From contig JANNRR010000062.1 of assembly GCA_031401675.1 (NCBI GenBank), forward strand, positions 1 to 14,196: a stretch of DNA of 14,196 nt, read 5' to 3'. Under the pieces are notes generated by a model. It searched no databases and was not told the DNA's origin. It worked only from the letters and a program-made list of their open reading frames with translations. A program made the position numbers and the translations under genes. Within the stretch, counting starts at the first letter, position 1; each line of letters begins with the position of its first letter. Origin of the DNA: JANNRR01 sp031401675. Its GTDB lineage: Bacteria; Pseudomonadota; Alphaproteobacteria; Rhodobacterales; Rhodobacteraceae. Shown piece after piece: positions 5,605 through 13,024 of the stretch.

Positions 5605-7785
5605 GTGCGCTGGCTGTTCCGCCTGCTGGGTATGCTGGTCACTCTGGTGGTGCTGGCGGTGGTGGTGCTGTTCCTGATCCCGTCGGATCGGATCGCGGCA
5701 CTGGCGGCGCGCGAGTTTCAGGCGGCCACCGGTCGGGCGCTGCAACTGAGCGGTGCGGTACGCCCGTCGGTCTGGCCGCAGCTTGGGGTGACGACCGGGC
5801 CGGTGCAGGTGGCCAATGCTGCGTGGTCGGACCAGGGTCCGATGCTCAGCGCCGATGCCCTGACCATCGGGCTGGACCTGGGCGAGCTGATCGGCGGGCG
5901 CATCGTGATCCGCAAGGTCGAGGCGGTGCGGCCGGTGATCGTGCTGGAGCGTCACGCCGACGGGCGCGGCAACTGGCAGTTCGGTCCGGACGCGACAGGC
6001 GGGACCGAAGCTGCCGAAGGGTCGGACCCGGCGTCGGCCCCAACGCGCGGTTTCACGCTGGACCGGGGGCTGATCTCGGACGGGCAGCTGACCTTCATCG
6101 ATCATGCCGGCGGCACCCGGACCCGGTTGCAGGCAATCGGCGCGGATGTCAGCCTGCCGTCGTATGATGGTCCGGCCGATTTGACCGCCACCGCCGAAAT
6201 GAACGGCCAGAGGCTGGCGCTGACCGCACAGGTTGCGGTGTTTTCGGCGTTTCTTGCCGGGCAGGTGGTGCCGGTAAGCCTGAGCCTTGAGGCATCCGGC
6301 CTTGACGGAACCGGGCTGGAAGGCTCGGATCTGGCCGCCGACTTTACCGGGCGGGCCGGGTTGGCACCGCTGGCGCTGGATGGTCAGGTGCAGGTCGGTG
6401 CCGGGTCGTTGCAAAGTGTTTTCGCGCTGATCGGGCTGCCGCCGCCGGACCTGCCGCAGGCAGTGGCGGGGGCGGTCGGGCTGACGGGTCAGGTGACCTA
6501 TGTTCCGGAAGGCTCGGCGCATCTGCGGGCTGGTCAGATCACCCTGGCGGGCAATGTGCTTGCCGGTGCCGCCGATCTGTATCTGGGCGGCGACACCCCC
6601 CGATTTGTGGCGCAAATGTCGGGCCGGGCCCTCGACTTTTCAGCCCTGACCGGAGCGGATGGCGGTGCTGCTGGCGATGCAGGCGCTGCGCAACCTGCGC
6701 CGGGTTGGTCAGAGGCCACCCTCGACGTCTCTGCCCTGTCGGCGCTGGACGGCGAAATCACCCTGGCCGCCGACAGCATCAAGCTGGGACCGGCCCGGCT
6801 GAGTGCGACGCAACTGGTGCTGCGCTTGGACCGGGCCCGCGCCGTAGTCGAGTTGCGCGATGTGCAGGCCTATCAGGGCACCCTGACCGGCGAGTTCGTG
6901 GTGAACGGGCGGGATGGCCTGTCGGTCGGCGGCAATCTGAGCGGCGCAAACCTGTCGCTGGCGCCGTTGCTGAGCGATCTGGCCGGACAGGACCGGCTGA
7001 GCGGCACCGGCCAGGTGGCTTTCAAATTCCTGGGCGTCGGCAATTCGCTGGCGGCGATAATGCGCAGCCTGTCGGGGCAGGGCGCGGTGCGGTTGGCGCA
7101 AGGCGAGGTCAGGGGGATTGATCTGGCCGGGATGTTGCAGACACTGGACCTGAGCCGGTTCGGCAGCGGCAGCAGCACGGTGTTCGACGATATCACCGCC
7201 AGTTTCACGATTGCTGGCGGGGTGGCGCGCAACGACGATCTGCGGCTGACCGCGCCCCTGTTGACCGCCAGCGGGGCGGGAACGGTGGCGATCGGGGCGC
7301 AGACACTGGATTACCGGCTGACGGCGACTGCCCTGGCCGGGGCCGCCGGTGCCGGCATTGCCGTGCCGCTGCATGTGACCGGGCCGTGGGCCGATCCCGA
7401 TTTTGAATTGGATCTGGATGAAGCCCTTAACGCCAACTTTGCCGAAGAAAAGGCCCGGCTGGAAGCAGAGGCACGAGCGAAGCTGGCGGAAGAGGCGGCG
7501 CGACTGGGGGTGGTGGCGCGCGACGGCGAAAGCCTGGAGGATGCGGCACGGCGGACGGTCGAGGAAAAGGCGGCAGCGGAACTGGGCAAGCTGCTGGGTC
7601 TGGCCCCGGCCCCGGTCGATCCGGTGGTGATTGATCCGGCGGTGGTCGCGCCCGTCGATCCGGCGGCAGGGGTCGCGCCAGCGCCTGTCGATCCGGCCAC
7701 CGCCGCACCGTCTGCTCCGCCACCGGCTGTTTCTCCGGAACAGCAGTTGCTGGACCTGTTGCTGAAACAGGGACAGGGCGGCTGA
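5605..7785 (+). CDS. AsmA-family envelope protein
   Basis: This is a 726-residue inner-membrane-anchored, periplasmic protein. AsmA-like proteins are implicated in outer-membrane assembly and phospholipid transport across the envelope. One N-terminal helix (about 7-27, LLGMLVTLVVLAVVVLFLIP) is followed by the AsmA start (AREFQAATGRALQLSGAV...SVWPQLGV, then VANAAWS). The AsmA_2-type C-terminal domain is near 465-512 (FLGVGNSLAAIMRSLSGQGA, GEVRGIDLAGML). After it come a charged helical stretch (about 606-665, rich in Glu/Ala/Lys/Arg) and a Pro/Ala/Val tail with repeated VDP/IDP units ending LLDLLLKQGQGG. GTG at 5605 is chosen because GGAGGG (5595-5600) lies at the right distance; an upstream TTG at 5587 has no such site. 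A GANTC site (GACTC, 5571-5575) lies in the leader. Confidence 0.9.
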   Translation: MRWLFRLLGMLVTLVVLAVVVLFLIPSDRIAALAAREFQAATGRALQLSGAVRPSVWPQLGVTTGPVQVANAAWSDQGPMLSADALTIGLDLGELIGGRIVIRKVEAVRPVIVLERHADGRGNWQFGPDATGGTEAAEGSDPASAPTRGFTLDRGLISDGQLTFIDHAGGTRTRLQAIGADVSLPSYDGPADLTATAEMNGQRLALTAQVAVFSAFLAGQVVPVSLSLEASGLDGTGLEGSDLAADFTGRAGLAPLALDGQVQVGAGSLQSVFALIGLPPPDLPQAVAGAVGLTGQVTYVPEGSAHLRAGQITLAGNVLAGAADLYLGGDTPRFVAQMSGRALDFSALTGADGGAAGDAGAAQPAPGWSEATLDVSALSALDGEITLAADSIKLGPARLSATQLVLRLDRARAVVELRDVQAYQGTLTGEFVVNGRDGLSVGGNLSGANLSLAPLLSDLAGQDRLSGTGQVAFKFLGVGNSLAAIMRSLSGQGAVRLAQGEVRGIDLAGMLQTLDLSRFGSGSSTVFDDITASFTIAGGVARNDDLRLTAPLLTASGAGTVAIGAQTLDYRLTATALAGAAGAGIAVPLHVTGPWADPDFELDLDEALNANFAEEKARLEAEARAKLAEEAARLGVVARDGESLEDAARRTVEEKAAAELGKLLGLAPAPVDPVVIDPAVVAPVDPAAGVAPAPVDPATAAPSAPPPAVSPEQQLLDLLLKQGQGG

Positions 7786-8069
7786 TGCGGGACGGGACCT
7801 GGTTGGACCGCAGACGGGATTGCCGCATCCCCTCGGCGTGATCGGTGCAGGCGAGCGCTCTTGCGTGCCCGCCACGGGCGTCCGGCACGATCCGTCTGTA
7901 CCTCGAACGTCAGAGCGGATGGCGCGCGAGCAGGCGGTTGCATCAGGTTTCGTTCTGCGCAAGGAACCAATCGCCACCGGGCCTTCCGTCGGGGAACCAT
8001 CCCGCTGCGTCGCCACTTTCCACCCTGCCAGCTTTGGACGCATCGGCGGCCAGGGGGCCGCCAGCCCGA
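7786..8069. other. Gene-free gap between convergent asmA-family gene and gcrA
   Basis: Open frames here are extensions of shadows from the flanking genes and show no family signature. Apart from the hairpin at 8045-8062, I see no gene, RNA or repeat in it. Confidence 0.5.
8045..8062 (-). terminator. Hairpin just past the gcrA stop
   Basis: GGCGGCC-AGGG-GGCCGCC is a perfect 7-bp GC-rich stem with a 4-nt loop, starting 8 nt beyond the gcrA stop codon. No T-run follows in the gcrA direction, so it may stabilise the mRNA 3' end or need Rho rather than terminate alone. Confidence 0.4.
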
Positions 8070-8738
8070 TCAGCGGCGGCGGTCGCGGCGCGACGACATC
8101 GGCTGGAACGCCACCCCGACATGCGCCTCGCAATAGGGTTTGCCGGCCTGGGTTCCCAGACCGCAGAACCAGAAATCGGTCGTGGCCGGATCGCCGATCG
8201 GCCATTTGCAGGTCCGTTCCGTCAGTTCCATCAGCGACAGCCGCTTCGCCTTTTTCTCGACCTCGCGCACCGAGGCCAGCGCTTCAGGGCTGATCTCGTT
8301 GGCCGAAGGCTGCGGCGGCAGCGGCTGGCCCGCCGGGATGATCGGCTTGCGCAGCACGACCGATGACACCGGGGCTGCATTGGCTGCCGGACGCTCGGCC
8401 GGTCTCGGCTCGGCCCGGGCGAAGTCGCCGTGCAAATCGACGGCAGGACCCTCATCCGCATCCGGTGCGCTGTCGGCAAGGCCGGAGGCGGTTGCGGCGA
8501 AATCGTCGACGGCGTCGGCATCATCGTCCGGTTCGGGCCCGCCCACCCGGCCTGATGCGCCAGAGACACCCGGCGCACCCGCCGGGCCGCCGGCGCGATT
8601 CGACAGGCCCAGCCGGTGCACTTTGCCGATCACCGCATTGCGGGTGACGCCGCCCAGTTCCTTGGCGATCTGGCTGGCGCTCTGGCCGTCGCCCCACATC
8701 TTCTTCAGCGTCTCGACACGCTCGTCTGTCCAGGACAT
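8070..8738 (-). CDS. gcrA: Cell-cycle regulator GcrA
   Basis: GcrA binds sigma70-RNA polymerase and activates promoters carrying CcrM-methylated GANTC sites; it is a master regulator of the alphaproteobacterial cell cycle. The 222-residue protein starts MSWTDERVETLKKMWGDGQS and continues ASQIAKELGGVTRNAVIGKV, HRLGLSNRAGG, the invariant N-terminal DNA-binding domain (1-50). The C-terminal domain (about 168-210) contains LTERTCKWPIGDP, FWFCGLG and KPYCEAHVG, with Cys177, Cys192, Cys203 and His206. The linker (about 50-165) is acidic and then Pro-rich and is longer than in the Caulobacter protein (about 173 residues in total). GGAGGT lies 5 nt before the ATG. It is divergent from the VOC gene and has its own promoter. 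Confidence 0.97.
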   Translation of the reverse strand: MSWTDERVETLKKMWGDGQSASQIAKELGGVTRNAVIGKVHRLGLSNRAGGPAGAPGVSGASGRVGGPEPDDDADAVDDFAATASGLADSAPDADEGPAVDLHGDFARAEPRPAERPAANAAPVSSVVLRKPIIPAGQPLPPQPSANEISPEALASVREVEKKAKRLSLMELTERTCKWPIGDPATTDFWFCGLGTQAGKPYCEAHVGVAFQPMSSRRDRRR

Positions 8739-8822
8739 GCCTGACCTCCGGTTTGCAGAACGGCACCGCCGCCCGGGCTTGTGCCGGCGGCCGGGCCATT
8801 CCGGGGAATTCCGTCAGCGCCC

Positions 8823-8850
8823 ATTCTAGTCGCGACGGGACGAGATACAA
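8823..8850 (-). promoter_or_regulatory. Sigma70-type promoter of gcrA
   Basis: On the minus strand TTGTAT (8850-8845), a 16-bp spacer and TAGAAT (8828-8823) make the clearest promoter in the window. The start would be near 8816, giving a leader of about 75-80 nt. A second ATACAA lies 20 bp further upstream (8865-8870). No GANTC or full CtrA site (TTAA-N7-TTAA) is seen in the leader. Confidence 0.6.
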
Positions 8851-8885
8851 GACGAAGCGCGGGAATACAAGCGGCGGGGCCGGGC

Positions 8886-8915
8886 ATTGCCGGGGCCGGG
8901 TGCCGGCGCGGCAAT
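8886..8915. repeat. Inverted repeat between gcrA and the VOC gene
   Basis: ATTGCCG (8886-8892) and CGGCAAT (8909-8915) are perfect 7-base arms around a 16-base GC-rich centre that itself contains complementary CCGG units. It lies behind the gcrA promoter and about 85-110 bp before the VOC start, so it may be an operator shared by the divergent genes or a dispersed repeat. Confidence 0.35.
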
Positions 8916-8998
8916 TGCTGTGCCGGGTGGCGTGGTTTGTGTGCTAGTCTTTACCAGCCGGGAACCTGAGGCCGACGGGGAACGGGAGGCAGACGGGC

Positions 8999-9451
8999 AT
9001 GCTGAAAGCCGAGGCGATTCTGGAAACTGCGCTGTACGCCGGTGATCTCGCGGCGGCCGAGGCGTTCTATACTGCGGTATTCGGACTGGTCTTGGTGTCG
9101 AAGGTCCCGGGGCGGCATCTGTTCCTGCGCTGCGGCCGGCAGATGCTGCTGATCTTTGATCCCGCCGCCACATCGGATGCCTCTGCCCCGGGTCCGATCC
9201 CGAAACACGGTTCATTCGGCCCCGGACATGTCTGTTTTGCCGCCGACGATGCCGCCGACGATGCCGCCGACAATCCCGCCACGATCAATGCCGGGGCGAT
9301 CGATGCCTGGCGGGCGCAGTTCGACCGGATGGGGGTCGCCATCGAACGGGATCATATCTGGCCGGACAGCGGCAGCCGCTCGCTCTATGTCCGCGACCCG
9401 GCCGGAAATTCCGTCGAGGTGGCCGAGCGCGGGCTTTGGCCTTTGCCCTGA
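8999..9451 (+). CDS. VOC-superfamily (glyoxalase/bleomycin-resistance fold) protein
   Basis: This is a 150-residue single-domain vicinal-oxygen-chelate protein. ETALYAGDLAAAEAFYTAVF then GL is the first beta-alpha-beta module (Glu9 possible ligand). FLRCGRQMLLIFDP follows, then GPGHVCFA (His77), and DPAGNSVEVAE (Glu140), the typical last metal ligand of the fold. Such proteins bind a metal and act as lyases, isomerases, dioxygenases or drug binders; the substrate cannot be told. Between the two halves lies an Ala/Asp stretch (residues 81-92) encoded by a 12-bp tandem repeat, which lengthens a loop. GGGAGG (8984-8989) lies 9 nt before the ATG. A TAGTCT at 8945-8950 could be a -10 box, but no -35 is convincing. 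It converges on the RTX gene, 61 nt apart. Confidence 0.87.
   Translation: MLKAEAILETALYAGDLAAAEAFYTAVFGLVLVSKVPGRHLFLRCGRQMLLIFDPAATSDASAPGPIPKHGSFGPGHVCFAADDAADDAADNPATINAGAIDAWRAQFDRMGVAIERDHIWPDSGSRSLYVRDPAGNSVEVAERGLWPLP
9239..9274 (+). repeat. 12-bp tandem repeat, three units, inside the VOC gene
   Basis: GCCGCCGACGAT occurs twice in a row (9239-9250, 9251-9262), followed by a third unit with one change, GCCGCCGACAAT (9263-9274). It encodes Ala-Ala-Asp-Asp units. The unit length is a multiple of three, so copy-number change would alter loop length without a frameshift. Confidence 0.9.
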
Positions 9452-9512
9452 CCGGCTGGCAGCCCTGTCACCAACCGCATCGGTTCCCGCGACCAGCGGC
9501 CCGGAAATCCGG

Positions 9513-11399
9513 TTACAAGATCAGATCACCCGCCGCGAGTGTCACGCCGCGCACGTCGATCATCAGGTCGGCGGTGCCGTCGCCGGTCTGATCGAGCGAC
9601 ACGAGCCAGCGGCCGGCGGCCACCGAGGCGATGACCGCTTGTCCCACCGCGCCACCGAACGCCGCCACCAGGGTGAACGCCTGATCGCCGGTCAGGCCCA
9701 GGTCGGCATCGATCAGGGCGAGGTCGATCTTGTCGAGCCCGGTCTGAAAGCCAAGTATCAGATCGCGGCTGGCCACCGTCACCCCGGAATCGGTGATCTT
9801 TTCATAAATGAAACTGTCGGCCCCGGTGCCACCGCTCATCCGGTCGGCGGCGTCGCGGCCCACCAGGATGTCGTTGCCGGCCCCGCCGGTCAGGGTGTCG
9901 ATGTCCAACGCCGGTTGCGGGTTGAGAAAGAACCCGGCGTTGCCGCGCAGCGTGTCATTGCCGGCCCCGCCGGTCAGGCTGTCGGCCATCTGGCCACCGA
10001 ACAGGGCGAAATCCTCGAAATTGACCGCCGTAAGCATCGAAACGCCGCCCCGAATAAAGGTCAGGCTGCTGCCGGTCACCGTTGCGACGATCACCAGGGT
10101 CTCGGTGTTGCCCCCACCGCTTGACAGCCGGTCGCGCCCGGCGCCACCGTCCAGCACATCGGTGGTTCCGGTCTCCAACTGCACGGAAACCAGATCGTCG
10201 CCGCCGCCGGCATCGACCTGATCGTTGCCCTCGCTCAGGGTGATGGTGTCATTGCCGTTGCCGCCGTACAGCGTGTCGTTGCCCCGGGGAGAATACAGGT
10301 CGTCGCGCATGAAATCGTTGCCGTCGCCGCCGTAGCCCAGATCGTTGCCGCCATCGAGCTCCAGAAAATCGTCGCCGTTCCCGCCATAAAGCGTGTCATC
10401 CCCCAGACCCGGTGCCAGGCGGTCGTTGCCGTCGCCGCCATACATCGTGTCGTTGCCCGACAGGGTCACCGGTGCCTCGGACATGTAATCGTCGCCGAGG
10501 CCGCCGTAGTAGGCATCATCCTGGCCGCGTCCGTCCATCCGGTCGTTGCCGTCACCGCCAAAAAGCGTATCCACTCCGCTGCCGCCGTCCAGGCTGTCCA
10601 CCCCGACCCCGCCGGTCAGCCGGTCGTTGCCGTCATTGCCGTTCAGGCTGTCGTCCAATGCCCGCCCTTCCAGCACGTCATTGCCGGAACCACCGGCCAG
10701 ACTGACCCGTTCGAACCCGGTCGCCGTGCCGATGCCGGCAATGGCCAGCTTGCCGCCGACGGTCAGGCGCATGATCAGATCGGTGCTCCGGTCGGACATG
10801 TCGAGGCTCAGATAGTCGATCCCCAGCCCGCCCCCGATCAGGAAATCGCCGGTGCCGCCCGCGATCCAGTCATCGCCATCACCGCCAAACAGCGAGTCGT
10901 TGCCGGCGCGCCCGTCGATGTAGTCATCGTAGGCACCCCCGGAGATGTTGTCGGCACCGTCGGCAGCAGACACCGAGAGCCGCTCGACATTCTGCACCGA
11001 AATGCCGATGGCCGCCCCGGCAAAGACAAAGAACGACGGTGACAGGGTGATGATCAGCGGCGTGCCCGACACCGCGAAACCGGCCGAATAGTTCAAGATG
11101 ATGTGATCGATGCCGGTGCCGCCATCGGCCAGATCGCCGAAATCGCCGAAGCCTGCGGTCATCTCGTCGTCGCCGGCCCCGCCATAGAGCGAGTCCTTGC
11201 CGCTTTCGACGGCCGGACCCGAGAACAGCCGGTCGTTGCCAAGCCCGCCGAACACCCGGTCATTGCCGAGTCCGCCATCGACGATGTCATTGCCGCCAAA
11301 GCCCTTGCCGACATCGTCGCCGGCCTGCAGATAGATCGTGTCGTCGGCGGCACCGCCGTCATAGCTGTCCTGCCCGGAGCCACCGATGAATTGCGCCAT
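9513..11399 (-). CDS. RTX calcium-binding repeat protein with type I secretion C-terminus
   Basis: This is a 628-residue acidic protein built mainly of nonapeptide repeats of the form GGxGxDxhx, for example GGLGNDRVF, GGDGNDRMD and GGNGDDFLE, which bind calcium as parallel beta-rolls. RTX blocks (about 5-97, 150-195, 236-431, 468-530) are separated by three repeat-free inserts (about 98-149, 196-235, 432-467). From about 520, GADSFIYEKITDSG, RDLILGFQTGLDKIDL and a final hydrophobic DLIL resemble the C-terminus of serralysin-type proteins (Peptidase_M10_C), the uncleaved type I export region. There is no HExxH, no Cys and only one His (99), so no protease or other enzyme domain is evident. The ATG at 11399 has GAGGG 7 nt upstream; an in-frame ATG at 11438 lacks one. 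No transporter genes are in the window. Surface-layer, adhesion or matrix roles are possible. Confidence 0.9.
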   Translation of the reverse strand: MAQFIGGSGQDSYDGGAADDTIYLQAGDDVGKGFGGNDIVDGGLGNDRVFGGLGNDRLFSGPAVESGKDSLYGGAGDDEMTAGFGDFGDLADGGTGIDHIILNYSAGFAVSGTPLIITLSPSFFVFAGAAIGISVQNVERLSVSAADGADNISGGAYDDYIDGRAGNDSLFGGDGDDWIAGGTGDFLIGGGLGIDYLSLDMSDRSTDLIMRLTVGGKLAIAGIGTATGFERVSLAGGSGNDVLEGRALDDSLNGNDGNDRLTGGVGVDSLDGGSGVDTLFGGDGNDRMDGRGQDDAYYGGLGDDYMSEAPVTLSGNDTMYGGDGNDRLAPGLGDDTLYGGNGDDFLELDGGNDLGYGGDGNDFMRDDLYSPRGNDTLYGGNGNDTITLSEGNDQVDAGGGDDLVSVQLETGTTDVLDGGAGRDRLSSGGGNTETLVIVATVTGSSLTFIRGGVSMLTAVNFEDFALFGGQMADSLTGGAGNDTLRGNAGFFLNPQPALDIDTLTGGAGNDILVGRDAADRMSGGTGADSFIYEKITDSGVTVASRDLILGFQTGLDKIDLALIDADLGLTGDQAFTLVAAFGGAVGQAVIASVAAGRWLVSLDQTGDGTADLMIDVRGVTLAAGDLIL

Positions 11400-11679
11400 G
11401 TCAAATCCCTCGAACAAATGCCTGTCTTCAGGTACCACAGGCCGGCCATCGGCTCAAGACTTCCCCCCCCCGGCGGCGCGCGGTTTCCATTGGACACGAT
11501 CGCCGGGTTGTTCTAGACCCCGCGCCATGATCGCCCGGAACCAGACCGCTGCGCTGCCCCGACGCCGACGCTTTCGCGTCTGACGCCGATCCCGCGCATT
11601 TTCCGCGCCCTCCGCCCCTCCCAAAGTTGACTTGCCCGGCTGCCTTTGGCACCTGTTGGCTCTGAAAAAGGATTTCGCG
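11400..11679. promoter_or_regulatory. Divergent control region between the RTX gene and argD
   Basis: This stretch of 280 nt has no gene. It holds a C9 run (11463-11471); a small hairpin GACGC-TTTC-GCGTC (11567-11580) flanked by two GACGCCGA direct repeats (11561-11568, 11582-11589); and TTGACT (11627-11632), a possible -35 for argD without a convincing -10 at 16-18 bp. AAGGA (11668-11672) is the argD Shine-Dalgarno. On the minus strand TTGAGC lies about 55 nt before the RTX start, again without a good -10. Confidence 0.35.
11463..11471. repeat. C9/G9 homopolymer upstream of the RTX gene
   Basis: Nine consecutive C on the plus strand (G9 on the RTX strand), 64-72 nt before the RTX start codon. 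It is the longest homopolymer outside the doubtful last 126 bases. Position and type fit slipped-strand variation of a promoter, but a chance or sequencing origin is possible. Confidence 0.5.
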
Positions 11680-12864
11680 ATGATCCCCACCGTTCTGCCC
11701 ACCTACAACCGCACTCCGATGGCGTTCGAACGGGGCGAGGGCTCCTGGCTGATCGCCACCGACGGCACCCGCTATCTTGACCTTGGCGGCGGCATCGCGG
11801 TGAATGTGCTCGGCCATTGCCATCCGGCGCTGGTCGCGGCCCTGACCGATCAGGCGGGCAAGCTGTGGCACACCTCGAACCTCTACCAGATCCCGAACCA
11901 GCAGGCGCTGGCCGACATGCTGGTGGAAAAAACCTTTGCCGACACCGTGTTCTTTACCAATTCCGGCACCGAGACGGCGGAACTGGCGATCAAGATGGCG
12001 CGGAAATACTGGTACGAACAGGGCCAGCCCGACCGCGTTGAAATCCTGACTTTCGCCGGGTCGTTCCACGGGCGCTCGACCGGGGCGATTTCGGCCTCGG
12101 GCGGGGAAAAGATGGTCAAGGGCTTCGGGCCGCTGCTGCCGGGGTTCGTGCATCTGCCGTTCGGCGACCACGAGGCGCTGCGCGCCGCGATCAGCGGCAG
12201 GACCGCCGCGATCATGGTCGAACCCGTCCAGGGCGAAGGCGGCATCCGCGTGCTGCCCGACGCCTGCCTGAAGGGCCTGCGCGATCTGTGCGACGACAAC
12301 GGCGCGCTGATGATCCTGGACGAGGTGCAGTGCGGCATGGGGCGCACCGGCAAGCTTTTTGCCCACGAATGGGCCGGGGTCACGCCCGACATCATGATGG
12401 TGGCCAAGGGCATCGGCGGCGGCTTCCCGCTCGGCGCGGTCCTTGCCACGGAACGCGCTGCCTCGGGCATGGTCGCGGGCACCCATGGTTCGACCTATGG
12501 CGGCAACCCCTTGGCCTGCGCCGTCGGCCTGGCGGTCATGCGCATCGTGGCAAGCGATGCTTTTCTGGACGAGGTCAATCGCAAGGGTGCCCTGATGCGC
12601 CAGAAGCTGGAAGGGCTGGTGGCGGGCAACCCCGCGGTGTTCGAGGCGGCGCGCGGACAGGGCCTGATGCTCGGGCTGAAGTGCCGGGCGCGCAACACCG
12701 ATGTGGTTACGGCAGGCTACGCCCGGCAGCTGTTGACCGTCGCCGCTGCCGACAATGTCATTCGCCTGCTGCCGGCGCTGAACATCACCGACGCGGAACT
12801 GGCCGAAGCCGTCGCCCGGCTGGATGCCGCCGCCAAGGATGTGGCCCATGATGCCGCGGCCTGA
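11680..12864 (+). CDS. argD: Acetylornithine aminotransferase
   Basis: PLP-dependent class III aminotransferase converting N-acetylglutamate semialdehyde to N-acetylornithine with glutamate as donor; family members often also serve lysine synthesis (succinyl-diaminopimelate). The 394-residue length is standard. Seen: TYNRTPMAFERGEG, GGGIAVNVLGHCHP, WHTSNLY, NSGTETAELAIKMAR (95-109), FHGRSTGA (129-136), EPVQGEGGI (181-189), LDEVQCGMGRTGK (213-225, Asp214 contacts the pyridine ring) and VAKGIGGGFPLGA with the PLP lysine Lys243, then THGSTYGGNPLA. ATG 11680 is chosen over an earlier frame opening because AAGGA lies 7 nt upstream and the family starts at this point. It is followed by argF after 160 nt in the same direction, so co-transcription is likely. 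Confidence 0.96.
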   Translation: MIPTVLPTYNRTPMAFERGEGSWLIATDGTRYLDLGGGIAVNVLGHCHPALVAALTDQAGKLWHTSNLYQIPNQQALADMLVEKTFADTVFFTNSGTETAELAIKMARKYWYEQGQPDRVEILTFAGSFHGRSTGAISASGGEKMVKGFGPLLPGFVHLPFGDHEALRAAISGRTAAIMVEPVQGEGGIRVLPDACLKGLRDLCDDNGALMILDEVQCGMGRTGKLFAHEWAGVTPDIMMVAKGIGGGFPLGAVLATERAASGMVAGTHGSTYGGNPLACAVGLAVMRIVASDAFLDEVNRKGALMRQKLEGLVAGNPAVFEAARGQGLMLGLKCRARNTDVVTAGYARQLLTVAAADNVIRLLPALNITDAELAEAVARLDAAAKDVAHDAAA

Positions 12865-12889
12865 CGCGGCGCGTGCTGCTGCCTGCAAA

Positions 12890-12905
12890 CGCGCTGGTCA
12901 GCGCG
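12890..12905. terminator. Small hairpin after argD
   Basis: CGCGCT-GGTC-AGCGCG is a 6-bp stem with a 4-nt loop, 26 nt after the argD stop. No T-run follows. It may attenuate rather than end transcription towards argF. Confidence 0.25.
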
Positions 12906-12951
12906 GCGGACCCGTGCGGCGGCTCTGGCGGGGTGCCCGACTGACCTGATG

Positions 12952-13002
12952 CTTCTTCTTTTCCCAAGTATCCTCGGGGGTCCGGGGGCAGACAGCCCCC
13001 GG
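12952..13002. repeat. Rhodobacterales-type intergenic hairpin element between argD and argF
   Basis: A pyrimidine-rich lead (CTTCTTCTTTTCCC), AAGTATCCTCGGGGGT, then CCGGGGGC-AGACA-GCCCCCGG, a perfect 8-bp stem with a 5-nt loop (12982-13002). From memory, closely similar elements occur many times in intergenic DNA of Rhodobacteraceae; that is not verified here. It ends 22 nt before the argF start, so it would lie in the argD-argF intercistronic mRNA and could affect its processing or argF translation. Confidence 0.6.
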
Positions 13003-13024
13003 CCTTCGCCGCGAAAGACCAGCC

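Noticed and set aside
5437..6615. 392-codon minus-strand frame
   Set aside because: Shadow of the membrane gene and the AsmA-family gene; no motifs.
6709..8205. 498-codon minus-strand frame
   Set aside because: It is antisense to the AsmA-family gene and runs into the 3' end of gcrA in another frame; Arg/Gln/Pro-rich shadow.
9513..11399. Regular short repeats resembling a CRISPR or tandem-repeat array
   Set aside because: The periodicity comes from codons of GGxGxDxhx nonapeptides in an open frame; units are degenerate and have no spacer structure.
11428..12888. 486-codon minus-strand frame
   Set aside because: Antisense to argD, which has the PLP lysine and all class III motifs.
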